From NCBI RefSeq assembly GCF_013620825.1, contig NZ_NJIC01000008.1, positions 1 through 64,000 of the forward strand: a DNA stretch of 64,000 nucleotides, in the 5' to 3' direction. The notes under the pieces are model-generated. The model saw only the letters and a program-made list of their open reading frames with translations. It ran no database searches and was not told the origin of the DNA. Below are positions 35,862 to 44,958 of the stretch, one piece after another. The position numbers and the translations under genes are program-made. This DNA is from Rhodanobacter sp. PCA2. GTDB lineage: Bacteria; Pseudomonadota; Gammaproteobacteria; Xanthomonadales; Rhodanobacteraceae. Within the stretch, counting starts at the first letter, position 1. Each line of letters begins with the position of its first letter.

Positions 35862-36997
35862 GCAGTGGCCTGCAGCAGCACGGCGCTGTAGCGGTTCGGC
35901 GGCTCCGGCTGGCCCAGCTGACAACTCAGCTGGTCCAGCAGCAGGCCGCAGGCGGCCAGCCGCTGGCGCAGCGCGCCGAACTGGCGCTCCAGTCGCTGCA
36001 CCGTATCCGCCTGGGCGGCCCACAGGCGCACCGACAGGCGCGGCTCGCGCAACTGCAGTTCGCCCTGGATCGCGCCCAGTGCGGGCAGATCAAGCGCAAA
36101 GCCCAGGTTCCAGCCGCGGCTGCCGTCGCCGGGGTCGACGACATATTCCAGTTGCAGTTGCAGCACGTCGCGTCCATCCACGCCGTGCAGCGGAATCTCT
36201 ATCATCCACGCCGGCAGCGGGCTGCTGGCTGACTCGAGCTGCGCCACGTCGATCCGCGCCAGCGCGGCTTTCACGTCGCCTCGCAGGCGATCAAGCAGCG
36301 GTTCGACCGCGTCGCCCGCGAGCGACGGCGGCAACGCGGCGCGCGGCTGCGCCTGTAGGCCGCGTTGCAGCATGGGTGGTGCGGTGTCGCCGGCATTCTG
36401 CCGCGGTGGCGCCGACGCGCGACGGTCGAGCAAGGTGGCCACGCGCAGCAGCGCGCCTTTCCAGTCGCCCACCAGCGTCGCCGGATAGTCGGGAGAATGC
36501 GCGAGGAGCGCTTCGAGGAACAGCCCGCTGCGTTCGATCGCCACGCGCAGGCCTTCCCCACGGGTGACCTCGGCCGGGCTGTGCATCGCCTGTTCCAGCA
36601 GGGCGAGCGCGCCGCGCAACTCCGCCGGCAACTGGCGCAGCACCGGCCGCTGGGCCAGTGCGCCCAGCGTGGCCAGCAACGGCGCATAGCCGTTCTGCTG
36701 CGGCAGTCGTTCGCGCAGGGCACGCTGCAGCACGGGGTCGGCGGGTTGCGCGAGCAGCTCCAGTTGCGGCTGGGCGCCCAGGCTCAGCACGCGCACCTGG
36801 AACTGTGCCGGCAACTGGCTGCCGGTCACGTCGGCTTCCACCGTCAAGCCGCCGATCTGCAGCACCTGCAGCCCCTGCGGGTTCACGCCCAGCGGCCGCG
36901 CCAGCAGCACGCTGCCGATGCGCCAGCTCGGCGCCGCGCTGCCGGAGGCGGCGCCGGCCCAGGTCAGGGCGGCCATACTGGTCGGCTGGATGATCAA
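35858..36997 (-). CDS. FliK-like hook-length control family protein
   Basis: The 379-residue protein has a beta-rich N-terminal part (GSVLLARPLGVNPQGLQVLQIGGLTVEADVTGSQL), a helical middle and a C-terminal FliK-type domain (about 255-370: LQLQLEYVVDPG, GAIQGELQLREPRLSVRLWAAQADTVQRLERQFGALRQRLAACGLLLDQLSC). The standard FliK is encoded separately at 17.7 kb, so this is a second, divergent member paired with an FlhB-C-like gene. A sigma28-type promoter lies upstream on the minus strand. Its substrate or partner is unknown; a role in late export control is inference. Confidence 0.75.
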   Translation of the reverse strand: MIIQPTSMAALTWAGAASGSAAPSWRIGSVLLARPLGVNPQGLQVLQIGGLTVEADVTGSQLPAQFQVRVLSLGAQPQLELLAQPADPVLQRALRERLPQQNGYAPLLATLGALAQRPVLRQLPAELRGALALLEQAMHSPAEVTRGEGLRVAIERSGLFLEALLAHSPDYPATLVGDWKGALLRVATLLDRRASAPPRQNAGDTAPPMLQRGLQAQPRAALPPSLAGDAVEPLLDRLRGDVKAALARIDVAQLESASSPLPAWMIEIPLHGVDGRDVLQLQLEYVVDPGDGSRGWNLGFALDLPALGAIQGELQLREPRLSVRLWAAQADTVQRLERQFGALRQRLAACGLLLDQLSCQLGQPEPPNRYSAVLLQATA

Positions 36998-37048
36998 TGC
37001 GGTTCCTGCGCGTGGATGGCGGCGTCGGGGGCGAGCCCGTCCCGGAGA

Positions 37049-37075
37049 ACATCGACCGGCAACGCGCGAACTTGA
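37049..37075 (-). promoter_or_regulatory. Possible sigma28 promoter of the fliK-like gene
   Basis: Read on the minus strand: TCAAGTTC, 11-base spacer, GTCGATGT. The -35 is consensus; the -10 keeps G-CGAT. It lies about 45 bases upstream of the gene and is divergent from the strong sigma28 promoter at 37148. Confidence 0.45.
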
Positions 37076-37147
37076 GATGGCGCTGCACCAGGCGCCATCG
37101 CGGTCGCAGCAGGACGGCGCGCATCACGAGGGGGCGCGAACGGACTC

Positions 37148-37174
37148 TAAAGCGCGCGCCATCGCGGCCGATAA
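37148..37174 (+). promoter_or_regulatory. Sigma28 promoter of the second chemotaxis operon
   Basis: TAAAGCGC (37148-37155), an 11-base spacer and GCCGATAA (37167-37174): a perfect -10 and TAAAG -35. The start is predicted near 37181, about 35 bases before the STAS gene. Confidence 0.8.
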
Positions 37175-37215
37175 ACCGGACAGTCAGCGCCAGCGGGCGC
37201 GAACGGAGCGATGGC

Positions 37216-37545
37216 ATGGCCGGCAAGCGGGCCGCGAAACGGGACGGCGAACAGATGGTGGGCGACGCCGCAGTGCGGTTGCCGCCGGACTGCCGCCTGG
37301 GCGCGCTGTCGGCGCTCCATGCCGAGCTGGTGGCGGCGCTGCCCGGCGGCGCCGTCGAGCTCGACGGCAGCCAGGTGGAACGCGTGGATACCGCCGCACT
37401 GCAGTTGCTGGTGCTGTTGTGCCGCGAGCTGGATCGGCGCGGCGGCACGCTGGCCTGGCGCGGCAGCAGCGCTGCCCTGGACGAGGCGGCCGGCCTGCTG
37501 GGCGTGGCGAAGATTCTGGAATTGCCGGCCGCCGGGCCGGCCTGA
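37216..37545 (+). CDS. STAS-domain protein, first gene of che operon 2
   Basis: The 109-residue protein is a single STAS domain: a strand-helix alternation with GGAVELDGSQVERVDTAALQLLVLLCRELDRRGGTLAWRG. The usual phosphorylatable DSSG loop of SpoIIAA-type antagonists reads VDTAAL, so a Thr replaces the Ser and phospho-control may be absent or altered. The ATG at 37216 is preferred because GGAG lies eight bases upstream and the promoter sits just before; the frame is open further up, but that would cross the promoter. cheY follows after 13 bases. A partner kinase or anti-sigma factor is not in the window. Confidence 0.85.
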   Translation: MAGKRAAKRDGEQMVGDAAVRLPPDCRLGALSALHAELVAALPGGAVELDGSQVERVDTAALQLLVLLCRELDRRGGTLAWRGSSAALDEAAGLLGVAKILELPAAGPA

Positions 37546-37558
37546 ACGAGGTGGCAGC

Positions 37559-37921
37559 ATGGCAAAGATTCTTGCGGTAGACGACTCCGCTTCGATGCGC
37601 GGCATGGTGGCCTTCACCCTGCGTGGCGCGGGGCACGAGGTGACCGAGGCCGAGAACGGCCAGCTGGCGCTGGACGCGGCCGGCGCGGGTGCGTTCGACC
37701 TGGTGCTGGCCGACGTCAACATGCCGGTGATGGACGGCATCGCGATGGTGCGCGCGCTGCGCGCCAGGCCCGAATACCAGGGGGTGCCGATCCTGATGCT
37801 CACCACCGAGTCGCACACCGAGAAAAAGATGGAAGGCAAGGCCGCCGGCGCCACCGGCTGGCTGGTCAAGCCGTTCGATCCCGACCAGCTGCTGGCGACC
37901 GTCAAGCGCGTGCTGGGCTGA
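37559..37921 (+). CDS. cheY: Chemotaxis response regulator CheY (set 2)
   Basis: This 120-residue single receiver domain has the acidic pair in LAVDDS, the phospho-Asp in LVLADVNMPVMDG, the Thr in MLTTES and the Lys in LVKPFDP. It belongs to the Pseudomonas CheY2-like branch, distinct from the motor CheY at 30 kb ([10 protein letters not shown]). It sits 10 bases before its own cheA. Whether it acts on FliM or as a phosphate sink cannot be told from sequence. Confidence 0.95.
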   Translation: MAKILAVDDSASMRGMVAFTLRGAGHEVTEAENGQLALDAAGAGAFDLVLADVNMPVMDGIAMVRALRARPEYQGVPILMLTTESHTEKKMEGKAAGATGWLVKPFDPDQLLATVKRVLG

Positions 37922-37931
37922 GGCAGGGCGC

Positions 37932-39911
37932 ATGGCCACGGTCGATCTCAGCCAGTTCCACAAGACCTTCTTCGAGGAGAGCCTGGAAGGCCTTGACGCG
38001 ATGGAGGCGGCCCTGCTGGCGCTGGACTCGGGCTCGGCCGACCACGAACTGGTGCACACCATCTTCCGTGCGGCGCATTCCATCAAGGGCGGCGCGGCGA
38101 CCTTCGGCTTCGCCGATGTGGCCGCATTCACCCACGTGGCCGAATCGCTGCTGGAGGAAGTGCGCAGCGGGCGCCGTGCGGTGGACGCCGGGCTCACCGA
38201 CCTGCTGCTGCGTTCGGTCGACTGCCTGCGCGCCATGCTGGCCCGCACCGCCCGGGGCCAGCCCGTGGCCGACGCCGCCAGTGAAGCATTGCGCATCGAG
38301 TTGACGCAGCTGGTGGCTGGCGAGGCGGCGCCCGCGCCCGCGGCGGCGCAGGCCGGCGCCACCGCGGTGGATGGCTGGGACATCCGCTTCGTCGGGCTGC
38401 CGCACCTGCTGCGCAGCGGCCACGAGCCGCTGCGCCTGTTCCGCGAGCTGCAGCAGCTGGGCCGGCTGGAAGTGCTGCGCGCGTTCGTCGGAGACGCCGT
38501 GGCTGCGGATTTCTCCACGCTCGATCCCGGTGAGTGCCACCTGGGCTGGGAGCTGCGCCTGCACGGCGCAGTCGCGCGGCCAGATCTGGATGCCGTGTTC
38601 GAATGGCTGGACGGCGACTGCGAACTCGCGATCGCGCCGCTGGCCGCGGTCGAACCCGTGGCGCCTTCGCCGGAGCCTGCGGTGGCCGCACCGGCTGCCG
38701 CGCGTGAGGCGTCGGCAGCCGGCCACGCCGACGGCGGCTCGATCCGCGTGGGCATCGACAAGGTCGATGCGCTGATCGACATGATGGGCGAGCTGGTGAT
38801 CACCCAATCCATGCTCAACGACATCGGCGCCAACTTCGACCTGTCGCAGCTGGAACGGCTGCGCGAGGGGCTGGCCCAGCTCGAGCGCAACACGCGCGAG
38901 CTGCAGGACAGCGTGATGCGCATCCGCATGCTGCCGATCGGCACGGTGTTCAACCGTTTTCCGCGGCTGGTGCGCGACCTCGAGCGCAAGCTGGGCAAGC
39001 AGGTGAAGCTGGAGCTGCATGGCGAGCACACCGAGCTGGACAAGACGGTGCTGGAGAAGATCGGCGATCCCATGGTGCACCTGGTGCGCAACGCGATCGA
39101 CCACGGTCTGGAACTGCCCCGGCAGCGCCGCGCCGCGGGCAAGCCGGAAGCCGGCACGCTCAGGCTGGACGCCCATCACGAGGGCGGCAACATCGTGGTG
39201 CGGATCAGCGACGACGGTGCCGGACTCAACCACGAACGCATCCGTGCCAAGGCGGTCGAGCGCGGGCTGGTGCCGCCTGACCAGCCCCTGGGCGACGACG
39301 AGATCGCCGCGCTGATTTTCGAGCCCGGCTTCTCCACCGCCGCCCAGGCCACCGACCTTTCCGGCCGCGGCGTGGGCATGGACGTGGTTCGCCGCAACGT
39401 GCGCGACCTCGGCGGCAGCGTCGGCGTGAAGAGCGTGGCCGGCCAGGGCAGCGTGTTCACCATCGCCCTGCCGCTGACGCTGGCGATCATCGACGGCCTG
39501 GTCACCGCGGTCGGCGGCGAACGCTACATCGTGCCGCTGATCTCCATCGTCGAGTCGCTGCGCCTGCCGGCCGATGCCGTGCGCCGCACCGCCGGCGGCG
39601 GCGAGGTGTTCCGCTTCCGCGACGAGTACCTGCCGGTCATCCGCCTGCATCGCGCCTTCGGCTGCGCCGATGCGGTCACCGAGATCGGGCGCGGCATCGT
39701 GGTGGTGGTCGAGGACGGCGGCCAGCGCGTGGGCCTGCTGGTGGACGAACTGGTGGGCCAGCAGCAGGCGGTGATCAAGTCGCTGGAGAAACATTACCGG
39801 CAGGTGCAGGGCGTGTCGGGAGCCACCATCGTCAGCGACGGTTCGGTGGCGCTGATCGTGGACGTGGGCGGCGTGGTGCGGCTGGGACGGTGCAGCGGCA
39901 AGGCCGCCTGA
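37932..39911 (+). CDS. cheA: Chemotaxis histidine kinase CheA (set 2)
   Basis: This 659-residue CheA has an HPt domain (His49 in FRAAHSIKGGAATFGF), a folded P2-like segment (about 145-240, WDIRFVGLPHLLRSGHEPLRLFRELQQLGRLEVLRAF), a dimerisation domain (IRVGIDKVDALIDMMGELVITQSML), a kinase domain with HLVRNAIDHGLE, DDGAGLN, GRGVGMDVVRRN and a CheW-like regulatory domain. It differs from set 1 CheA in having a normal P2 domain. A sigma28 promoter follows it and restarts transcription at cheW. Confidence 0.97.
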   Translation: MATVDLSQFHKTFFEESLEGLDAMEAALLALDSGSADHELVHTIFRAAHSIKGGAATFGFADVAAFTHVAESLLEEVRSGRRAVDAGLTDLLLRSVDCLRAMLARTARGQPVADAASEALRIELTQLVAGEAAPAPAAAQAGATAVDGWDIRFVGLPHLLRSGHEPLRLFRELQQLGRLEVLRAFVGDAVAADFSTLDPGECHLGWELRLHGAVARPDLDAVFEWLDGDCELAIAPLAAVEPVAPSPEPAVAAPAAAREASAAGHADGGSIRVGIDKVDALIDMMGELVITQSMLNDIGANFDLSQLERLREGLAQLERNTRELQDSVMRIRMLPIGTVFNRFPRLVRDLERKLGKQVKLELHGEHTELDKTVLEKIGDPMVHLVRNAIDHGLELPRQRRAAGKPEAGTLRLDAHHEGGNIVVRISDDGAGLNHERIRAKAVERGLVPPDQPLGDDEIAALIFEPGFSTAAQATDLSGRGVGMDVVRRNVRDLGGSVGVKSVAGQGSVFTIALPLTLAIIDGLVTAVGGERYIVPLISIVESLRLPADAVRRTAGGGEVFRFRDEYLPVIRLHRAFGCADAVTEIGRGIVVVVEDGGQRVGLLVDELVGQQQAVIKSLEKHYRQVQGVSGATIVSDGSVALIVDVGGVVRLGRCSGKAA

Positions 39912-39938
39912 GCGGACCGGGGCCCGCCGCGACCCGCT

Positions 39939-39965
39939 CAAGTCCTTTTCGCCCAGGCCGATAAA
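39939..39965 (+). promoter_or_regulatory. Sigma28 promoter of cheW (set 2)
   Basis: TCAAGTCC (39939-39946), an 11-base spacer and GCCGATAA (39958-39965), a perfect -10. It lies in the 101-base cheA-cheW gap, 47 bases before the cheW ATG, and gives the second half of the operon its own late promoter. Confidence 0.8.
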
Positions 39966-40012
39966 TCAACGAGGCCGGCGCCTGCGGGCGCCCATCACCA
40001 GGCAGACGATCC

Positions 40013-40519
40013 ATGCACGAAAACCACGCGGACACGGCGCCCACCGTCCAGCAGCTCACCTTCAGCCTGGTGGGCGAGGAGTACGGCGTCGACATCCTGT
40101 CGGTGCGCGAGATCCGCGGATGGACGCGGGTCACGCGGATTCCGCAGACGCCCGTCTACGTGCTCGGCGTGCTGAACCTGCGCGGCGCGATCGTGCCGGT
40201 GCTGGATCTGCGCCTGCGCTTCGGACTGGAGCGCGAGAGCTACGGCGACAACACCGTGATGATCGTGGTGGCGGTCGCCGAGCGCCTGTTCGGCATCGTG
40301 GTGGACGCGGTGTCCGACGTGGTCGACATCGACCCGGCCACGATCAAGCCGGTGCCGGACATGGGCGCGATCGTCGACACCCGCTACCTGAAGGGCCTCG
40401 CCACGCATGCCGAGCGCATGGTGATGCTGCTGGACGTGCAGAAGCTCATGCGTCCGGAAGACGTTGAAACGCTGGACGCCGCGCTGCCGGACGTTCGCGC
40501 TGCCGAAATTGCCGCCTGA
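40013..40519 (+). CDS. cheW: Chemotaxis coupling protein CheW (set 2)
   Basis: The 168-residue protein is a canonical Che[61 protein letters not shown], then [26 protein letters not shown]. It is closer to consensus than the set 1 CheW. It is transcribed from its own sigma28 promoter and followed after 13 bases by a receptor gene. Confidence 0.97.
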   Translation: MHENHADTAPTVQQLTFSLVGEEYGVDILSVREIRGWTRVTRIPQTPVYVLGVLNLRGAIVPVLDLRLRFGLERESYGDNTVMIVVAVAERLFGIVVDAVSDVVDIDPATIKPVPDMGAIVDTRYLKGLATHAERMVMLLDVQKLMRPEDVETLDAALPDVRAAEIAA

Positions 40520-40532
40520 TCCTGGAACCTCC

Positions 40533-42245
40533 ATGAACATCAAGAAATTCACCGCGCGTCTCGCCACGTTCTCGAACGTGTCCGTCAAGGCCCGCCTGAT
40601 CTGCACGTTCGCGTTGCTCGGCTTCATGCTGGTGGCCGGCGCGGCGGTCGGTCTGGGCATGATGTCCTGGCAGAACGACGGCATGCGGCGCAGCTACGAA
40701 GATGCCATGGTGCCGGCGCAGCTGATGGGCGAACTGCGCGCGAAATCGTTGATGAATTTCGTGGTGCTGGGCGAGGCGGCCAGCGCGATCGGCAAGGCCG
40801 ATCAGGTGAAGCAGAAGGTCGCCGAATCGGAGAAGCTCCAGAAGGAGATTGCCGAGATCGACAAGCAGTTGTCGTCGCTGCCGATGGGCGCGGACGTCCT
40901 GACGAAATACAAGGCGTATCGCGCCACCGATGGGGATTACCTGAGCAGCCTGAAGGACGTCTACGACGCACTCGGCAAGAACGACGACGGCGCTCGTGAT
41001 CTGCTGGAGATGGACGTTCGTCCGGCAATGATGATGCGCCAAGACACAGTCGATCAGTTGATCCGGACACAGGCCGGCGAGATGAAGGCGACCTATGAGG
41101 CCCAGGTCAGCCGTTACGGCGTGGTGCGCGCGCTGGTGCTGGTCACCCTGATCGCCGGCCTGGTCTTCGCGCTGGTGGTGGCGACCTTGCTGGTGCGCTC
41201 GATCAGCAGCACGCTGGCGCGCCTGGTGACGGTGGCGCATGCCATCGCCGACGGCCAGCTGGGCCACGACATCAAGGTCAAGCGGCACGATGAGCTGGGC
41301 CGGCTGCTGGATGCCTTCCGCATGATGGACGAACGTCTGGCCGCGATCGTGGGCGAGGTGCGCCAGGGTTCCGACGCGGTGAGCAGCGCGGCGCAGCAGA
41401 TCGCGCGCGGCAACGACGACCTCAGCCAGCGCACGCAGGAGCAGGCCTCCAGCCTGGAGGAAACCGCCTCGTCGATGGAGGAGATGACCTCCACCGTGAA
41501 GCAGAACGCGGAGAACGCCAGCCACGCCAACCAGCTGGCGCGCGGCGCCCGCGAGCAGGCCGAGCACGGCGGCGAGGTGGCCGGCAAGGCGATCGCCGCG
41601 ATGGCCGAGATCGACGCCTCCAGCCGCAAGATCGGCGACATCGTGGGTCTGATCCAGGAGATCGCCTTCCAGACCAACCTGTTGGCCCTGAATGCCGCGG
41701 TGGAAGCGGCGCGCGCCGGCGAGCAGGGCCGTGGCTTCGCCGTGGTGGCCAGCGAGGTGCGCAACCTGGCGCAGCGCAGCGCCGGCGCGGCGAAGGAGAT
41801 CAAGAGCCTGATCGCCGAGAGCGAGGAGAAGGTGCGTGGCGGCTCGGAGCTGGTCAACCAGTCCGGCCGGGCGCTGGCCGAGATCGTCGACAGCGTGAAG
41901 AAGGTCACCGACATCGTGGCCGAGATCGCCGCGGCCAGCCAGGAGCAGTCGGCCGGCATCGACCAGGTCAACAACGCCGTGATGCAGATGGACGAGATGA
42001 CCCAGCAGAACGCGGCGCTGGTCGAGGAAGCCTCGGCCGCCGCACGCGCCATGCAGGAGCAGGCCGCCGAACTGACCGACCAGGTGGGCTTCTTCCGCCT
42101 CGCCAGCGATACGGTGGAAGACGTGCCGCCGACGCGCGCGAAGGAAGTCAGCCGCGCCACCGAGGCGGTGTTCGCCGCCGTGCGCAAGGCCCCGCCGCGA
42201 GCCGCCGCCGAGACGGCGGAGGCCGGTGCCTGGAAGGAGTTCTGA
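40533..42245 (+). CDS. Methyl-accepting chemotaxis receptor
   Basis: The 570-residue receptor has a first membrane helix (about 22-45), a periplasmic four-helix-bundle-type sensor (about 46-195), a second membrane helix (about 198-221), a HAMP domain (222-275) and a signalling domain whose tip reads [51 protein letters not shown]. The protein ends in AWKEF, a W-x-x-F tail of the kind that tethers CheR. The ligand is unknown. The Pseudomonas cluster of the same gene order carries the soluble receptor Aer2 at this position; here a transmembrane receptor occupies it. Confidence 0.96.
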   Translation: MNIKKFTARLATFSNVSVKARLICTFALLGFMLVAGAAVGLGMMSWQNDGMRRSYEDAMVPAQLMGELRAKSLMNFVVLGEAASAIGKADQVKQKVAESEKLQKEIAEIDKQLSSLPMGADVLTKYKAYRATDGDYLSSLKDVYDALGKNDDGARDLLEMDVRPAMMMRQDTVDQLIRTQAGEMKATYEAQVSRYGVVRALVLVTLIAGLVFALVVATLLVRSISSTLARLVTVAHAIADGQLGHDIKVKRHDELGRLLDAFRMMDERLAAIVGEVRQGSDAVSSAAQQIARGNDDLSQRTQEQASSLEETASSMEEMTSTVKQNAENASHANQLARGAREQAEHGGEVAGKAIAAMAEIDASSRKIGDIVGLIQEIAFQTNLLALNAAVEAARAGEQGRGFAVVASEVRNLAQRSAGAAKEIKSLIAESEEKVRGGSELVNQSGRALAEIVDSVKKVTDIVAEIAAASQEQSAGIDQVNNAVMQMDEMTQQNAALVEEASAAARAMQEQAAELTDQVGFFRLASDTVEDVPPTRAKEVSRATEAVFAAVRKAPPRAAAETAEAGAWKEF

Positions 42246-42247
42246 GC

Positions 42248-43132
42248 ATGGCCGTCGCCGCCACTGCGATCCCCCGTGACGGGGCGCCCGCGGGCGGCGG
42301 CGCGGTCCCGCTCGGCGACGCCGAGTTCCGCTTCCTGCGCGACTTCGTCCACGCGCATTGCGGCATTGCGCTGGGCGAACACAAGCGCCAGCTGGTGCAG
42401 GGGCGGCTGGCACGGCGCCTGCGCGCGCTGCAACTGCCCGACTACGCCGCCTACTGCGCGCTGCTGCGCAGCGACCCGGATGGCGAACTGGGCGAACTGG
42501 CCAGCGCGATCAGCACCAACGTCACCGCGTTCTTCCGCGAGCCGCACCATTACGAATTGCTGGAAAACGAGCTGTTGCCGCGGTGGCTGGAGCGCAAGCG
42601 CCGCGACGGCGGCCGCCTGCGGCTATGGTCGGCCGGCTGTTCCACCGGCGAGGAACCCTATGCGCTGGCGATGGTGCTGGCCGAGGCGCTAGAACGGCAT
42701 GGCGCGACCGACGTGGACGCAAAGATCCTGGCCACCGACCTGTCGCCGCAGGCGCTGGAAACCGCACGCAACGGCGTGTATCCGCTGGACCGGCTCGACG
42801 GCATCGGCGACGAGCGCCGGCATCGCTGGATGCTGCGCGGCGCCGGCGAGTACGAAGGCTACGCCTGCGTGCACCCGCGCCTGCACGAGCTGGTGACCGT
42901 GCAGCCGCTGAACCTGCTGCACGACTGGCCGATGCGCGGGCCGTTCGACGCGATCTTCTGCCGCAATGTGGTGATCTATTTCGACCAGCCGACCAAGCAG
43001 CGGCTGATCGGCCGTTACGCGGCGCTGCTTCCGCCGGGCGGCCACCTGTTCCTTGGCCATTCCGAATCGCTGCACGGCATCAGCGACGACTTCGAGCTGA
43101 TCGGGCGCACCGTCTACCGGAAGCGCGCCTGA
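42248..43132 (+). CDS. cheR: Chemotaxis methyltransferase CheR
   Basis: CheR methylates receptor glutamates with S-adenosylmethionine. The 294-residue protein has the N-terminal helical domain (RFLRDFVHAHCGIALGEHKRQLVQGRLARRLR) and the methyltransferase domain with NVTAFFREPHHYELL, RLWSAGCSTGEEPYALAMVL, ILATDLSPQALETARNGVY and DAIFCRNVVIYFD. It starts three bases after the receptor stop, consistent with acting on that receptor's AWKEF tail. Its stop overlaps cheD. Confidence 0.97.
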   Translation: MAVAATAIPRDGAPAGGGAVPLGDAEFRFLRDFVHAHCGIALGEHKRQLVQGRLARRLRALQLPDYAAYCALLRSDPDGELGELASAISTNVTAFFREPHHYELLENELLPRWLERKRRDGGRLRLWSAGCSTGEEPYALAMVLAEALERHGATDVDAKILATDLSPQALETARNGVYPLDRLDGIGDERRHRWMLRGAGEYEGYACVHPRLHELVTVQPLNLLHDWPMRGPFDAIFCRNVVIYFDQPTKQRLIGRYAALLPPGGHLFLGHSESLHGISDDFELIGRTVYRKRA

Positions 43133-43782
43133 TGCTGGCGCCCACCACCGAACGCCGGGCCACGCCCACCTTGCCCGAGGCCATGCCCGGCTTCGAGCAC
43201 CTGCGCCGGTTCTGGGACCCCGCCCAGGACTGCATGGTGGTGAAGGTGTTGCCGGGCGAGTTCTACGTGAGCGCGCAGGACGAGCTGGTCAGCACCGTGC
43301 TCGGTTCCTGCGTGGCGGCGTGCATCCACGACGCGAACCGCGGCATCGGTGGCATGAACCACTTCATGCTGCCCGAGCCGCGCGGCGGCAGCGACAGCTG
43401 GGCGTCGACCGTGGGCCGCGCCGCGCGCTATGGCAGCGACGCGATGGAGCAGCTGATCAATGCGGTGCTGAAGGCCGGCGGCCAGCGCGCGGACCTCCGG
43501 GTCAAGGTGTTCGGCGGCGGCCGCGTACTGGCCCAGCTCAGCGACGTGGGCCAGCGCAACATCGACTTCGTGCGCCGGTACATCGCGGCCGAGCGCCTGC
43601 AACTGGTGGCCGAGGACCTGGGCGACGTGTATCCGCGCCAGGTGCAGTTCTTCCCGCAAAGCGGCCGGGCGCGCGTGCGCCAGTTGCGCCGTGGCGACGA
43701 CGTGGCGCTGGTGGCCGGCGAGCGCGGCTACCTCAAGCGGTTGGCAAATGATCCGATAAAGGGAGAGGTCGAGCTGTTCTGA
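43132..43782 (+). CDS. cheD: Receptor glutamine deamidase CheD
   Basis: CheD deamidates receptor glutamines and, in some species, works with CheC. The 216-residue protein has the catalytic Cys60 in LGSCVAAC and His77 in GGMNHFMLP, and the VKVFGGG motif. The ATG overlaps the cheR stop. It ends in GEVELF; a nearly identical tail, GEIELF, ends the receptor-like protein two genes downstream. Confidence 0.96.
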   Translation: MLAPTTERRATPTLPEAMPGFEHLRRFWDPAQDCMVVKVLPGEFYVSAQDELVSTVLGSCVAACIHDANRGIGGMNHFMLPEPRGGSDSWASTVGRAARYGSDAMEQLINAVLKAGGQRADLRVKVFGGGRVLAQLSDVGQRNIDFVRRYIAAERLQLVAEDLGDVYPRQVQFFPQSGRARVRQLRRGDDVALVAGERGYLKRLANDPIKGEVELF

Positions 43783-43852
43783 CGCCGGGCGCCGGCGCGG
43801 CATCGACCGGGCCATCGTCGTCGGCGACGGGGCCGCATGGCCAAGGTGAGCA

Positions 43853-44944
43853 ATGGAAAGAGTACGCGTACTGGTAGTCGACGATTCCGCCCTGGTGCGC
43901 AAGCTGATGTCGACCATGCTTGCCTGCGACCCCGGGATCGAGGTCGTGGGCACGGCGGCCGATCCGCTGATCGCCCGCGAGAAGATCAAGCAGCTCGATC
44001 CCCACGTGCTCACCCTGGACGTCGAGATGCCGCGCATGGACGGCCTGACCTTCCTGGAGAACCTGATGCGGCTCAGGCCGATGCCGGTGGTGATGGTGTC
44101 GTCGCTGACCACGGATGGGGCCGAGGTGACGTTGCGCGCGCTGGAGCTGGGCGCCGTCGATTTCCTGGCCAAGCCCGGCAACGACCTGGCCTCCAGCTTC
44201 GGCGACAGCGCGCTGGAAATCTGCGCCAAGGTCAAGCTGGCGGCGCGGGCGAAGCCGCGCGCGCGCGCCACCGTACGCAAGCTGGAGGTGGTGCCGCGGC
44301 TCTCCGCCGATGCGGTGCTGCCGCGTTCGCAGGGTGCAGGCAGCCGCGGTGGCAGCCCCATCATCGCGATCGGCGCCTCCACCGGCGGCACCGAGGCGGT
44401 GCGCGTGGTGCTGGAAGCGATGCCGCCGGATGCGCCGCCCATCCTGGTGACCCAGCATATTCCCGCCGCCTTCAGCGGGCCGTTCGCCGCCCGCATGGAC
44501 CGCTGCTCGGCGATGCGCGTGTGCGAGGCGCGCGACGGCCAGCCGATCCAGCAGGGCCACGCCTACATCGCCCCCGGCAGCCACCATCTGCTGGCGATGT
44601 GGGACGGTGCCAGATACGTGTGCCGCCTGCACGACGGGCCGCCGGTGAACCGTCACCGCCCCAGCGTCGACGTGCTGTTCCGCTCGCTGGCGGCCAGCGC
44701 CGGCGCCGCCACCATCGCCGCCCTGCTCACCGGCATGGGCGACGACGGCGCCCGCGGCCTGCTCGAACTGCGCCAGGCCGGCGCACCCACCCTGGTGCAA
44801 GACGAGGCCAGCTCGGTGGTGTGGGGCATGCCCGGGGCCGCCTGGAAACTGGGTGCGGCGGCGGAGACGTTGCCGTTGGACCACATCGCCGGCCGCCTGC
44901 TCGCGTTGGCCCGTCGCACCCATGCCAGCACCATTTGCGCCTGA
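43853..44944 (+). CDS. cheB: Chemotaxis methylesterase CheB
   Basis: CheB removes receptor methyl groups when phosphorylated by CheA. The 363-residue protein joins a receiver domain (Asp56 in [15 protein letters not shown] switch Lys) to an esterase domain with the catalytic Ser in [11 protein letters not shown], His in [10 protein letters not shown] and Asp in [12 protein letters not shown]. The ATG at 43853 gives [19 protein letters not shown]. It is 70 bases after cheD and 14 bases before the receptor-like gene. Confidence 0.97.
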   Translation: MERVRVLVVDDSALVRKLMSTMLACDPGIEVVGTAADPLIAREKIKQLDPHVLTLDVEMPRMDGLTFLENLMRLRPMPVVMVSSLTTDGAEVTLRALELGAVDFLAKPGNDLASSFGDSALEICAKVKLAARAKPRARATVRKLEVVPRLSADAVLPRSQGAGSRGGSPIIAIGASTGGTEAVRVVLEAMPPDAPPILVTQHIPAAFSGPFAARMDRCSAMRVCEARDGQPIQQGHAYIAPGSHHLLAMWDGARYVCRLHDGPPVNRHRPSVDVLFRSLAASAGAATIAALLTGMGDDGARGLLELRQAGAPTLVQDEASSVVWGMPGAAWKLGAAAETLPLDHIAGRLLALARRTHASTICA

Positions 44945-44958
44945 ACACGGATTCCACC

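Noticed and set aside
36997-37215. Upstream extension of the first STAS open frame
   Set aside because: It would cross the sigma28 promoter at 37148-37174, and the added residues are low-complexity and unrelated to STAS.
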